32,374 bases of DNA from Astrothelium macrocarpum (taxonomy: Eukaryota; Ascomycota; Dothideomycetes; Trypetheliales; Trypetheliaceae): the NCBI GenBank assembly GCA_021030915.1, contig JAGEMR010000216.1, positions 1-32,374 of the forward strand, given 5' to 3'. Below, piece by piece: positions 11,821 to 20,829 of the stretch (the stretch's first letter is position 1; each line of letters opens with the position of its first letter). The position numbers and the translations under genes are program-made. The notes below the pieces were generated by a model. It made no database searches. It was given only the letters and a program-made list of their open reading frames with translations, and was not told the DNA's origin.

Positions 11821-12054
11821 TGTTGAGAATATACAATTCAGAAGAATAATATCGTTTAAGAATTCCAGTCAGAATTAGTGTAAGAAGAAAAGGATTTTGT
11901 CCGTTTCTCCTTCATCATCTCATTTATATCTATCAATTCATTAATTAGCACACCAGCAAATAATACAATTGGCAGTTCCTTCTATAGTAGCTCTGTGAGC
12001 GTTATCCTGAGTGTCCTTACTTCCACTGCACCATCTTAGAGCCTGTATTCAACA
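11821..12054 (+). repeat. Right (3') LTR of the copia element
   Basis: 234 bp, TGTTGAGAAT...ATTCAACA. Its first, inner part is decayed relative to the left LTR; its last, outer half is well preserved and still GC-balanced. It is followed by the second copy of ATTTT at 12055-12059. Confidence 0.93.
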
Positions 12055-12059
12055 ATTTT
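12055..12059. repeat. Target-site duplication of the copia element, right copy
   Basis: ATTTT, matching 6708-6712. Confidence 0.85.
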
Positions 12060-13265
12060 TATTAATTCGTGAAATTGTATAATAATTTGAAATCGTTGAA
12101 TTAATTTTAAAATGTAAATTTAATAAAAATATTTCGTATATCAAAAATCAATAATAATAATAATTTTTCATAAATTCTGAAGAATTAATTCTAATATATT
12201 TAATTAAATAAATTATTATTTCAGAAATATCAATTATATATTTATTATTATTTGAATTTATATAATTAATATATTTTAAATACGTTGAATATATATTATA
12301 TAAATAAATTATTTATATTATATTTGAATCAATCGATTATAATTAAATTAATCGTTTTATTAAATAATATTCTGAAATTGTTAATATATATATATATTAT
12401 TTAGAATTTATTTATATATAAAAAATAAATCATAAAATAATGAATCATTAATTTGATATATTTGAAATATAATAAAAAGAATATAAATATAAATTTTATA
12501 ATATTTATAATATAAATAAATTTAGATTTGATATTGATAAAAAATAATCATTTAAAATATTAATCCATTTTGATATAAAAAAAAAATAAAAAATTATGAT
12601 AAAAAAATAAAAATAGATATTAATAATTAAATATATTAATATAATAAATGAAATATTTACGTTTCTGATGATTTTTAAAAATAAATATATAAATATATAC
12701 TAATTTTCTGAAAAAATATTATCAGAATATCATTTTATAATTAATAAAAATGACTGAATATTAAATGATTTAAAATTATAATAATTGATAGAAATTTTTA
12801 AATTTCAAATATATAAATAATATATAAATTATTGATATTTATTTATTATAAATGATTATAATAATTATATACAAATTTTTTTTATCAAATATTATATAAA
12901 TAAAAAAATTAATCTTATAATATTATCATTTTATTATTTATATATATTTTAATTATTTAATATAAATATATTTTTTATATTTAAATGATTTTATATAAAT
13001 AAAATAATTACGTTTTATAAATTCAATATATAATAGATATTTAAAATAGAATGAATTGAAATATTCATTTAAATACGTAATATAATTATATCAAAAAAAA
13101 TATTTATATTAATTTTTAAAATATAGATATAATATCTTTGAATTATAAACAAATTTTAAATGAATTATTTTAAATATAATTATTATTATATATAAAAATT
13201 TTTATATCATTTGATTTAAATAATTTAAATTATTTATTATTAAAAAATTCTTTTTTAAAAATTAT
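12060..13265. repeat. AT-rich decayed repeat between the copia and Fot-like elements
   Basis: About 1.2 kb of nearly pure A/T with runs of A and TATA-like words. Residual C is mostly in TC or ACG. No gene, LTR end or inverted repeat is visible. It is probably the continuation of the host repeat at 5400-6712, interrupted by the copia insertion. Confidence 0.75.
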
Positions 13266-13267
13266 TA

Positions 13268-13318
13268 ACGTGGTTTACCACTCAGCCGGTCATATCAGTC
13301 AGTCGGTCACTTTCCGCA
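13268..13318 (+). repeat. Left terminal inverted repeat of the Fot-like element
   Basis: 51 bp beginning ACGTGGTTTACCACTC. It is the exact reverse complement of 15090-15140. It contains short internal repeats (CAGTCAGTCGGTCA) and a near-palindromic GTGGTTTACCAC at its outer end. Confidence 0.95.
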
Positions 13319-13365
13319 CCAGAAAACCACTTAAACTTTTGTCGCGTTCTAACTTTTTAACGACT

Positions 13366-15039
13366 ATGTCAATTTATGCTAAAGAAGAGAATATTACTCT
13401 TGCTATTAATGCAATTCAGTCTGCAAAATTTCAAGGCAAAAACTTAAGCCAACGCGCAGCTGCGAAGCATTACAACATCCCACAGAACTCATTAAACGAC
13501 AGAATAAACAACCGACAACAACGCGCGTCAATTCAACCACAACGCCATAAACTGGATCAATTTGAAGAGCAATCGCTAGTCAAATACATACTCGATCAAG
13601 ATTCAAAAGGGTTCCCATTGCGCCTTTCTAATGTGGAAAATATGGCCAATCTTTTATTGAAATCGCGCGGAGGCAAGCCAGTTGGCAGGTACTGGACAAG
13701 ACGATTTATCGACGCACAACCAGACCTCAAAACCAAATTCAATCGCCTATACGATTATCAAAGAACATTACAAGAAGATCCAAAGATTATTTCGGATTGG
13801 TTTGAGTTATTACGCAATATAATGAATAAATATAGGATACATGAAAAGGATATCTATAATTTTGATGAAATAGATTTCATAATGGATATAATAATCGCGT
13901 TAATGGTGATAACACGTGTTGAAAGACGTGACAAAGCCAAATCTGTATAATCTGACAATCGGGAATGGGCTATAATCATTGAATATATCAATACTAAGGA
14001 TTGATATATCCCGCCTTTTATCATCATTTAAGGCGCCTACCATCTCGCGAATTGGATTATAGAATCAGAATTTCCCGGCAACTGGATCATCAAACCTATT
14101 CCCAATGGATGGACCGATAATAAAACAGATTTGGATTGGATTCAACATTTTGACAAACATACAAAAGACTATTTAAAAGATATATATCGATTATTAATTA
14201 TTAATGGACACAAAAGCCATTTATCAGCCGAATTCAATAAATTTTATGACGAAAATAAAATTATTCCAGTCAGTATGCCTGCATATTCATCTCATTTATT
14301 TCAGCCATTGGATATCGCATTATATTCACCTCTAAAATACGCGTATGATGATGAAATCAATCTGTTGATCAAAACTGCGATTAATCACATCACCAAATCC
14401 GAATTCTTTATCACGTTTAAATCCGCCCATTTCAAAATTTTTACGGAACCAAATATCAAATCTGGATTCAGAGGAGCTGGAATTGTATCTTGGAATCCAG
14501 ATTCTATGATTTCCAAATTAGATATTCATTTAAGAACACCTACATCATCAGATAGTCATCCATCAACCGTTCATGAATGGGAATCGCAAACCCCTTCCAA
14601 CCCCCAACAAACAATCAAACAATCCAATTTTATCAAAAAACGAATTTCTGCTCATCAAGGAAACTCTCCAACACCAATTATTGAAGCTGTAAATCAGATG
14701 GCGAAGGATGCGCAGGCAATGGCGCATTCAATTACCTTTTTGACTGAACGAGTGCGTATTCTTGAAGACGCAAATATGGCACTTGCAAAGCGTCGGAGGG
14801 CCAAAAAATCACGTGTACAACTTGAAGGAGCACTTAATATAGATGATTCTATAAAGCTACTGGCTGAGAAGGGTTCGAAGAAGCGGTGCATGCCTGATGA
14901 AGACGAAAATAATAATCCATCAAAAAAGACGACAGCGGCTTTACGATGATGTGGTAATTGCGGCATAATTAGGCACAATGCATGTACTTATAACAAAATT
15001 GAAGAAGTAGATATTGAATCAGAATCCGATGAAAAATAA
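13366..15039 (+). pseudogene. Fot/pogo-like transposase, inactivated by point mutations
   Basis: A DDE-type transposase that would cut and paste the element. The frame from ATG 13366 to TAA 15037-15039 spans 557 codons, a normal length for Fot1/pogo proteins, and needs no indel. It is interrupted by four stops: TAA 13948-13950, TGA 14002-14004, TAA 14029-14031 and TGA 14947-14949. N-terminal part: Psq-like HTH (LSQRAAAKHYNIPQNSLNDR), then a CENP-B/Tc5-type HTH ending in the RYWTRRF region. Catalytic part: first Asp in YNFDE (about 13858-13872). The second motif, normally DGH, reads NGH at 14200-14208, so the second catalytic Asp is lost. The third Asp is intact in FQPLD. A C-terminal zinc-knuckle-like CGNCG...HNAC follows the last stop. 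A frame starting at GTG 13270 would include inverted-repeat sequence and is unlikely to be the true start. Confidence 0.9.
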
Positions 15040-15089
15040 ATAAATTTTCAAATTGTTGTTATGTGTATTAATGTTGATGGGGTATCTGA

Positions 15090-15140
15090 TGCGGAAAGTG
15101 ACCGACTGACTGATATGACCGGCTGAGTGGTAAACCACGT
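15090..15140 (-). repeat. Right terminal inverted repeat of the Fot-like element
   Basis: 51 bp, the exact reverse complement of 13268-13318, followed by the TA duplication at 15141-15142. Confidence 0.95.
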
Positions 15141-15142
15141 TA

Positions 15143-15308
15143 TATTTTTTTTTAGAATATTTAAAATTGAAAATAAAGAATTATTGGTGAAAATTGAAAA
15201 GGAAATTTTTTTAAAATATTTTATAATGTTATTGAGTTTATAAATTATTATAATATAGATCATATTATATTTCGTCCGGATTCATTTAATTCGGATTCCG
15301 ATTATTTT
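15143..15308. repeat. AT-rich host repeat between the Fot-like element and the solo LTR
   Basis: About 165 bases of decayed AT-rich sequence without gene content, becoming less AT-rich toward the solo LTR (about 15270-15308). Confidence 0.7.
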
Positions 15309-15679
15309 TGTTATGATCCTAGGTATCCTTGGGGTCAAGTCTACTTGGGATCAAGGTGGCTTCTGAAGTGAGTCGGTAAAGGACTGAACTAACAAAGATA
15401 ATATTTTGGTAATTCAAAATTCTACTGAAGACGTTATCAAAGACTAATTTAGAGAATGGCTTTGAATACGACGAGATCATGACTGATTCCGTCGGATTCC
15501 TATATATCTAAACTGCTCACTGGCGTCGTGGTGACCCTTACGACCGTTGGGGTGAGCCTCACCAAGAGAAGGGTGATGCTCACGATCCTTCTGATGAGCT
15601 CGCGGGCTTCCGGGTGAGCTACATGTAACGGCCGTACCGATTGGTCGCCGTGCACCTGTGTTGCCATGGTGCCATAACA
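15309..15679. repeat. Solo LTR, 371 bp, not decayed
   Basis: The segment begins TGTTATG and ends CATAACA, a perfect 7-bp inverted terminus of TG...CA type. It is flanked by ATTTT at 15304-15308 and 15680-15684, a 5-bp target duplication. Composition is GC-balanced (for example 15520-15660), in sharp contrast with both flanks. No second copy, internal region or coding sequence is present, so it is a solo LTR left by recombination between the two LTRs of a different retrotransposon. Its orientation cannot be set from the ends alone. A short frame inside it (about 67 codons, minus) is not a gene. Confidence 0.85.
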
Positions 15680-15684
15680 ATTTT

Positions 15685-16640
15685 CCAATTTATTCTTCTT
15701 CTAATATTTATTGGTAGGACGTCAATTAATAGAATCAGTTAATGAAAATAGAAGAATAGAGGATAGAATGATGAGATCGAATATAATGGATCTGCCGGAT
15801 AGAAGGCATATTCTGTTATTTATCAGAAATATTTATTTATTTCATTTTCTTTTGATATATTTCCGTTTATATCATATTTTCGGAATGATTATTAGATTAT
15901 TATCTGATTTGGAATTGTATATTTTGAAGGCCGTTTTTATTTTATTCTTTTATTATTCAAAATCGACGGAAGGATGATGTCTATAATTATAAAAATCCCA
16001 TTTCAGTCTATCATTTACATTCGAAAATATGACTAAAACGGATGATGAAAGGAAGAGGGTCATTATAGAAATAATCAGAATATACTGATTCATTTATATA
16101 TAATATATTAAAAGATTGTGTTTGAGATTGAATAAGATGGTAGAAATCGTTTGGAGTGGCTTATGAATGTTTATAAAAAGAGATAGATATATTAAATATT
16201 GAAAAAGGAATAAAAAGAATAATAGTTATTAGATAATAGAATAATTAATAATGAAAATGATAAAATGAATAGCGAAAAAGATTAATAATTAAAAGAAAAT
16301 TGAAAATAAATGATATTTATTATAAAGAAGAAAAAGAAATGAAAAAAAAAAAATGAGAAAGAAATATGAGAAATGGAATAGAAATTTGGAAGAATAGGAG
16401 ATTATAAAAATAGGTTATGATGATTGAATTTCAAATAATACGTAAATTAATAATTAGTGTTTAATTGAGAAAGATATTAATGGTAGAAATTGATTGGATA
16501 GAAATGGTATATTTTTGAATATTTTTATGCGTTTTATTGGTTATATCGTAATATCAATTAAAAGATGGATGATAATATAAGATAACGTGATGGCTGAAAA
16601 AGGGATAAAGAACTGAGGCTGAAAAATATCATATAAGGAG
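15685..16640. repeat. AT-rich right margin of the isochore, strongly C-depleted on the plus strand
   Basis: No gene is supported; an 88-codon frame at 15711-15977 is low-complexity and unconvincing. From about 16081 to 16560 the plus strand holds roughly ten C but about eighty G by hand count, with long purine runs. Composition rises to normal at about 16600-16660, where HET homology begins. Confidence 0.75.
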
Positions 16641-16649
16641 AACGATACG

Positions 16650-17156
16650 CTAAGACGGTTCGGAGTAAGGATGAAGCGGTTCCCGCGCAAGGATGCAGTG
16701 GTTCCCGCGGGGGATGAGTTCTTGAAGTGTCCAGCCTCGTGTAAACCATCTGCTGTTCCTGAATGCCTGCTCCCTCGTCTTAAGTGCGTCCTCATCTCTC
16801 AGTTCCCTTTTGTTTGCCGAGACATCTACCATGTAGACGTAGCACTTGGTGGCATTCTTGTACCATCGGAACATTGAATTAATGGACTCCGAGAGCACTG
16901 CACTACTTGATTTGTCGATGCAACAACTGTCCACCCATATGTATTTTAAGCCATCCTTCGTGGCTTGCTCGCCGCAGAATTGAATCTTCTTATATCCGTC
17001 TTTGTCTTGGCCTGAACCTGCGACTATGTCTTGATAGGTAACTTCTTGACTTTCGTCGCCCCACGTATGAGAGAGGATGGCATATTGAGGAATGGCGTCG
17101 AGGAATCTCCGGCTTAAGCGGAATTGTCCGTTCGGAAGGACTTCTAAGAGACGCAT
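16650..17156 (-). pseudogene. HET-domain protein (heterokaryon incompatibility type), 3' truncated
   Basis: HET-domain proteins trigger cell death after fusion of incompatible fungal cells. Full HET-E/HET-D-like relatives are many hundreds of residues long and carry NACHT/WD40 or other partners. Here 168 codons are open from ATG 17156. Visible are the family start MRLLEV, YAILSHTWGDE (about residue 26 on), the central IWVDSCCIDK, the INSMFRWYKNATKCYVYM block and SRWFTRGWTLQELI. After ELI the match ends: the next residues come from the 22-bp tandem duplication, and the frame stops at the isochore edge. The domain lacks its C-terminal third and everything downstream. No intron is needed. The missing 3' end was probably removed or overwritten by repeat insertion. 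Expression is unknown. Confidence 0.85.
16667..16710. repeat. 22-bp tandem duplication at the edge of the HET fragment
   Basis: Two 22-bp units, 16667-16688 and 16689-16710, share AAGGATG-AG-GGTTCCCGCG with two internal differences and a different last base. They lie exactly where HET homology ends and so mark the breakpoint. Confidence 0.8.
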
Positions 17157-18555
17157 TGCGAGAGGCTATCGTGAGAACGAGGACTATCGCGAAGCTGTGG
17201 AAAAATATTTTTTTGCCCAACTGCGAGAGGTATTAGTAGGTGTAGAAATACCCGCGCAGGGAAATTCAACCATATTACGAAGTGATTGGCGTTGAAAACA
17301 GGCCCATCTCTGCTGGAGAGCTCATGTCCAAGGGTGTAGATGGACGAGGCTGTATTCGGAAGGCTGAGGAGGCTTTGCAACAACAAGGCTTGGCACGGCA
17401 GAGTCCAAGCTCATCGGCCTGTTGTTGAAGTTCATTGTGTGACTTGAACGCGAAAATGTGGTCGCAACATAATCATCCATCAATGACAAGTTTGGCGAGT
17501 GCTAGATTTAAGAAGCCTACATTTAATGGCGCCAAGAACAGGCGCGAAGTCCAGGGGAGCTGATTCAGACCAAGCTCAATCGAGTTAGGGATAGATCTTG
17601 CTTTCGCCAATTCAATCATGCCCCAAAATAAAACTCTAACCCGATGAAGCCTAACGTAGACACCGCTATATAGACTGCTTATGGCGCACATCAGACAGCC
17701 ATCTTTCCCCGTTCCGCGGAACTTGTTGATGTTTTTCCAGTCTCGGCGTAGATGGAGAGCGGTCCGGATCGATGGAGGAATCACTCCATTATTGAGCAGC
17801 AATGCGGCGACGATTGCAACGGACACTCTCTACCTCAGTGGCATTGGTGAAGATGTAGTCGACGGGTACGCTAGCAGAGTGAGCATCAACGAACACAGAA
17901 CCATCACCAATGTGAAAGTGTCCGGATAAGGCGTCGAACATATCATCACGAGAAGCTTATAGAACGGTGTTAGTCGTAGGGTCTAGCCTTCTGCGAGTAT
18001 TTTCTTTTTCTACTCTGATGACACGCCCTAGTAGCTTTATCGCTTCTTCAAGCTGTCTATCTACTTAATAAATTTAGGTTCTTTTATTTTATAACATTAA
18101 GTATAAGGGACCATATTCTACAAGTATTCCATATTTTTCTCTGCATTCATATCAGCTCAATGGTTTGGCGTGCCGCGCATGAAAATGGTTTTACGCTTGT
18201 CAACCATTCTCCCCGACCGACTCTTCGGTACGAGCTCGAGGAGAAGCAGATCGCTGCCCTTCTTTTTTCTTTTCCTTTTACGTTTCCTTTTTTTTTTTTG
18301 GTTTGTGTATTTTCTCATAAAGGGAAAGCCACGTTAAGTTTCATGACGTTGGAGGTGCAGAATTTGATGCGCAGAGGCCTACGTTAAGATAACCTCCGAG
18401 CCGAGGAATACTGCGAAAGCAGGTTGCTGCAGAAGCTTTTATATGATCTATTCTTCTATATGTCTTGATGAGAAAGATCCCATTCGTCTTTCTGGCTTGT
18501 CACGCCGAAGACCAACATTCACACCACACGTACAATCCTTCAAAATATCACAAGA
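17157..18555. other. Intergenic region with an unplaced minus-strand open frame
   Basis: About 1.4 kb between the HET fragment and RRN3. A 117-codon minus frame (17473-17826) and an adjoining minus frame that starts at ATG about 17942 (MFDALSGHFHIGDGSVF) do not look like typical chance frames, but I do not recognise them and found no convincing intron joining them. They could be the remnant of a degraded gene. The part nearest RRN3 (18063-18555) contains T-rich runs and presumably its 3' untranslated region. Confidence 0.35.
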
Positions 18556-20829
18556 TCATTCTCCAGCCAAGCCCTCCCTAGGTCCTTCATGCTCTATGTT
18601 CACACCTGGCTCCAAATCTCCGCTATCTTGCCCTTCCACCTCACGCAGCACTCCCTGTCCGATGATCTCCTCAGGGTCCCTCACAGCGCCTCCCTCTTCC
18701 TCCTCGTCCTCCCTCTCATCATCGTCCTCCTCCTCCTCAGCAGCAGCTCTTACCTTATCCTCCCACAGTTCCACATCCGTCCACTCCACATAATCCCCCT
18801 CCAACCACCGTCGACTTCTCGGCAACAAATAAGGATCAAAGGGAAAATACGCCTCGAGCTGAAACCTTGCCTCGTCCCCCCCTTCACCACCATTCCCGCC
18901 AGCCGCCGCTGGCTGCGATCCGACCACACCCCCCAATCTCCCTCCACCATCCGCACCCGCCAATCCACTCATCCCCAACGCCCCACCCTGCGTCAAGCGA
19001 ATCTTCTTATTATTCTCCAGCAGCGGGTACACATACAGGAACCGCGTGGCGCGGCCCACATGCGCAAACTGCTTGACAATCCCCGCATTGCAGATCTTCA
19101 GCGGGTTCAGCGGGCCATACACATGCTCCGCCATGCGCGGCTGCACCCGCCGGACCCAGCGCAGATCATCCGCACACAGATCCAGCAGCTCGCTAAGATC
19201 CTGCTGATTCCCCTCTTCCCCCTCGTCCTCCGCATCGTCATCATCCCCGTTCGCGCGCCGCCGCACCTCCTCCGCATTACTCACCAGATCGCGCCAGCGG
19301 AAGCAGAAAATATACAGCAGCGCCTGCACATACGCATAGTACAGCCCATACCGCGCCTTATCGGGCCGCAGCGGCTGCCCCGAGGGGAGCCCCGCGGCGC
19401 GACAGTGCGCGTCGCGCAGCTCGTCGCACTGGCCGAGCAGGATGTCGAAGACGGCGGCGACATGCCCCGCATCGACGCGCTTGCCGCGCGCCACGAAGCT
19501 CGCGAGGTAGTCGGCCGCGTTGGTGCGCGCCAGCTGCGGCCGCGTGCGGTCGCGTGTAAGATGGGCTGCTGCGCCCTCGAACCAGTCGATGAAGAGCGCG
19601 TGGCGCTGGGCGAAGTGGAACAGCAGGAATTGCGTGTGGCGCGAGCGGTGCTTGGGCAGGATGGTGGTGGCGAAGTGGGTGAGGAGGGCTTCCATGGCGT
19701 CTTCGGCGGCCGTGGTGGGGACGGAGGGGGTGGTGGCGGCGGGAGAGGAGAGTCGGATTACTGAGTTGTAGTAGGTGAAGAGGAGGTCCATGATGGCGTC
19801 GATTTTGGAGACGGATTCGCGGAGGGTTTTGTGGCGTTCTTCCTCTTCGGTGAGGCCGATGTCGAGGGCGGTGTCGTTATCGGATTCGGACTCGGAGTCT
19901 GAGTCGTCAGGATCTTCGTCGAGGATGCCGCTTTCTTCGATGTCGTCGTCTACGCGGTCCATTTCTACTTGGACTTCTACGTCCATCTTGACGAGACGAT
20001 CAATAATGGTGGAGAAGATGTCTGCTTTCAGCTCCGGTACGTATTCGGCCATTTTGAGCAGATTTTGGATGAAATTGACGTGTGCTCTCTTGGAATCCTC
20101 GGAAGCGGGATATAGCCTAGTGAGTATGCCGGAGAGCATGGTACTTGCACTTGGCAGTATTGAAAGTAGAGACCTCAAGGTCGCGTGTAGTCTTGCATTC
20201 ATCTGTAGCTTTAGGACTTCAGGATTGTTTGGCAATCGGCCGGCACTCGATGGTATTCCTCGGAAATTCCTGACCAGCATCTTCAACACACCAGCAGTGC
20301 ATCCTCCATGTGCGGTGACAAGTAGCGTCAGAAAATGCCGGAATAGACCAACAAACATATCATCTCTCCCCAACCATTGCATATCGGTCACAGCATGGGT
20401 AAGGCCAGAGCATTCTCTTGTCAGGCCACCAACGTGAAATGTCAGTGCCTGTAGATACTTTTTCAGCTTATCTGTGCTTGGTGCATCTTCTTGATTTGCT
20501 GGCGCTTTGAACAAATCCACAATTTGGATATAGATTGCGTCAGTCCTCTTTAGCTCCTCATCATCACTGGTCTTGACTGCATCAGAAAGGTGGATATCGA
20601 TGCCTCTTTTCACTTCGTCGCGGATGTATTCAAGCGGCTTGCTATCATCGTTGATGTTGAATACCCGAACATCCACATTTTCATCAAAAGTGACTCGAAG
20701 TCTCTTGTTCGCTTCTTGGTCTTGTGCATTGTCAATGTTGGACTCGTCGTAGCTACGTTTAAGGCTGGGAGATAGAGGGGTTGACATGAGCGACGCGGCC
20801 GGAAGCGAGGGAGACGCAAAGGTTGTCAT
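18556..20829 (-). CDS. RRN3: RNA polymerase I-specific transcription initiation factor Rrn3
   Basis: Rrn3 (TIF-IA in animals) binds RNA polymerase I and bridges it to the core factor on rDNA promoters in the nucleolus. The gene is a single exon of 757 residues from ATG 20829 (MTTFASPS). An in-frame ATG upstream at 21006 would add 59 hydrophobic residues not expected for a nuclear protein, so I chose 20829. Seen in the protein are a Pro/Ser-rich N-terminus with a basic patch (EANKRLR), the HEAT-repeat body with GLTRECSGLTHAVTDMQWLG, an acidic DDSDSESESDND insertion, KARYGLYYAYVQALLYIFCF, and the family hallmark FPFDPYLLPRSRRWLEGDY near the C-terminus. A highly acidic tail (runs of Glu and Asp) follows. 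Length is somewhat above the roughly 630 residues of the yeast protein because of low-complexity insertions. The middle and 3' part is very GC-rich, in contrast with the isochore 2 kb away. Confidence 0.93.
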   Translation of the reverse strand: MTTFASPSLPAASLMSTPLSPSLKRSYDESNIDNAQDQEANKRLRVTFDENVDVRVFNINDDSKPLEYIRDEVKRGIDIHLSDAVKTSDDEELKRTDAIYIQIVDLFKAPANQEDAPSTDKLKKYLQALTFHVGGLTRECSGLTHAVTDMQWLGRDDMFVGLFRHFLTLLVTAHGGCTAGVLKMLVRNFRGIPSSAGRLPNNPEVLKLQMNARLHATLRSLLSILPSASTMLSGILTRLYPASEDSKRAHVNFIQNLLKMAEYVPELKADIFSTIIDRLVKMDVEVQVEMDRVDDDIEESGILDEDPDDSDSESESDNDTALDIGLTEEEERHKTLRESVSKIDAIMDLLFTYYNSVIRLSSPAATTPSVPTTAAEDAMEALLTHFATTILPKHRSRHTQFLLFHFAQRHALFIDWFEGAAAHLTRDRTRPQLARTNAADYLASFVARGKRVDAGHVAAVFDILLGQCDELRDAHCRAAGLPSGQPLRPDKARYGLYYAYVQALLYIFCFRWRDLVSNAEEVRRRANGDDDDAEDEGEEGNQQDLSELLDLCADDLRWVRRVQPRMAEHVYGPLNPLKICNAGIVKQFAHVGRATRFLYVYPLLENNKKIRLTQGGALGMSGLAGADGGGRLGGVVGSQPAAAGGNGGEGGDEARFQLEAYFPFDPYLLPRSRRWLEGDYVEWTDVELWEDKVRAAAEEEEDDDEREDEEEEGGAVRDPEEIIGQGVLREVEGQDSGDLEPGVNIEHEGPREGLAGE

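Larger units (their letters stand above)
6713..12054 (+). mobile_element. Full-length Ty1/copia LTR retrotransposon, heavily decayed
   Basis: A 5342-bp element bounded by two 234-bp LTRs that align without gaps at an offset of 5108, flanked by ATTTT on both sides. LTR termini are TGTTGA...TCAACA; in the left copy the last CA has become TA. A purine run (GAAAAAAAG, 11812-11820) directly before the right LTR fits a polypurine tract; I could not recognise a primer-binding site. Reverse transcriptase followed by RNase H near the 3' end gives the copia gene order and plus orientation. The interior is over 80% A/T by eye, with multiple in-frame stops, so the copy cannot be autonomous. Gag, protease and integrase could not be pinned down. 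Confidence 0.92.
13268..15140 (+). mobile_element. Fot1/pogo-type (Tc1-mariner superfamily) DNA transposon
   Basis: A 1873-bp element with perfect 51-bp terminal inverted repeats at 13268-13318 and 15090-15140, flanked by TA on both sides (13266-13267 and 15141-15142), the duplication made by this superfamily. It encodes one transposase with an HTH/CENP-B-type N-terminus. Base composition is far less AT-rich than the surrounding isochore, so it arrived later or was hit more lightly. The transposase is broken, but the ends are intact and could be used by an active relative. Confidence 0.95.

Noticed and set aside
13270..13365. Extended transposase start at GTG 13270
   Set aside because: It would translate the terminal inverted repeat. 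The ATG at 13366 gives the normal family length and N-terminus.
15477..15688. Short minus frames in the solo LTR
   Set aside because: They lie wholly within the LTR and match nothing recognisable.
18589..19764. 391-codon plus-strand frame opposite RRN3
   Set aside because: It is the antisense shadow of a GC-rich coding region. The minus-strand protein has clear Rrn3 motifs.
19775..20437. 220-codon plus-strand frame opposite RRN3
   Set aside because: Antisense shadow with Ser-rich composition caused by the acidic codons on the other strand.
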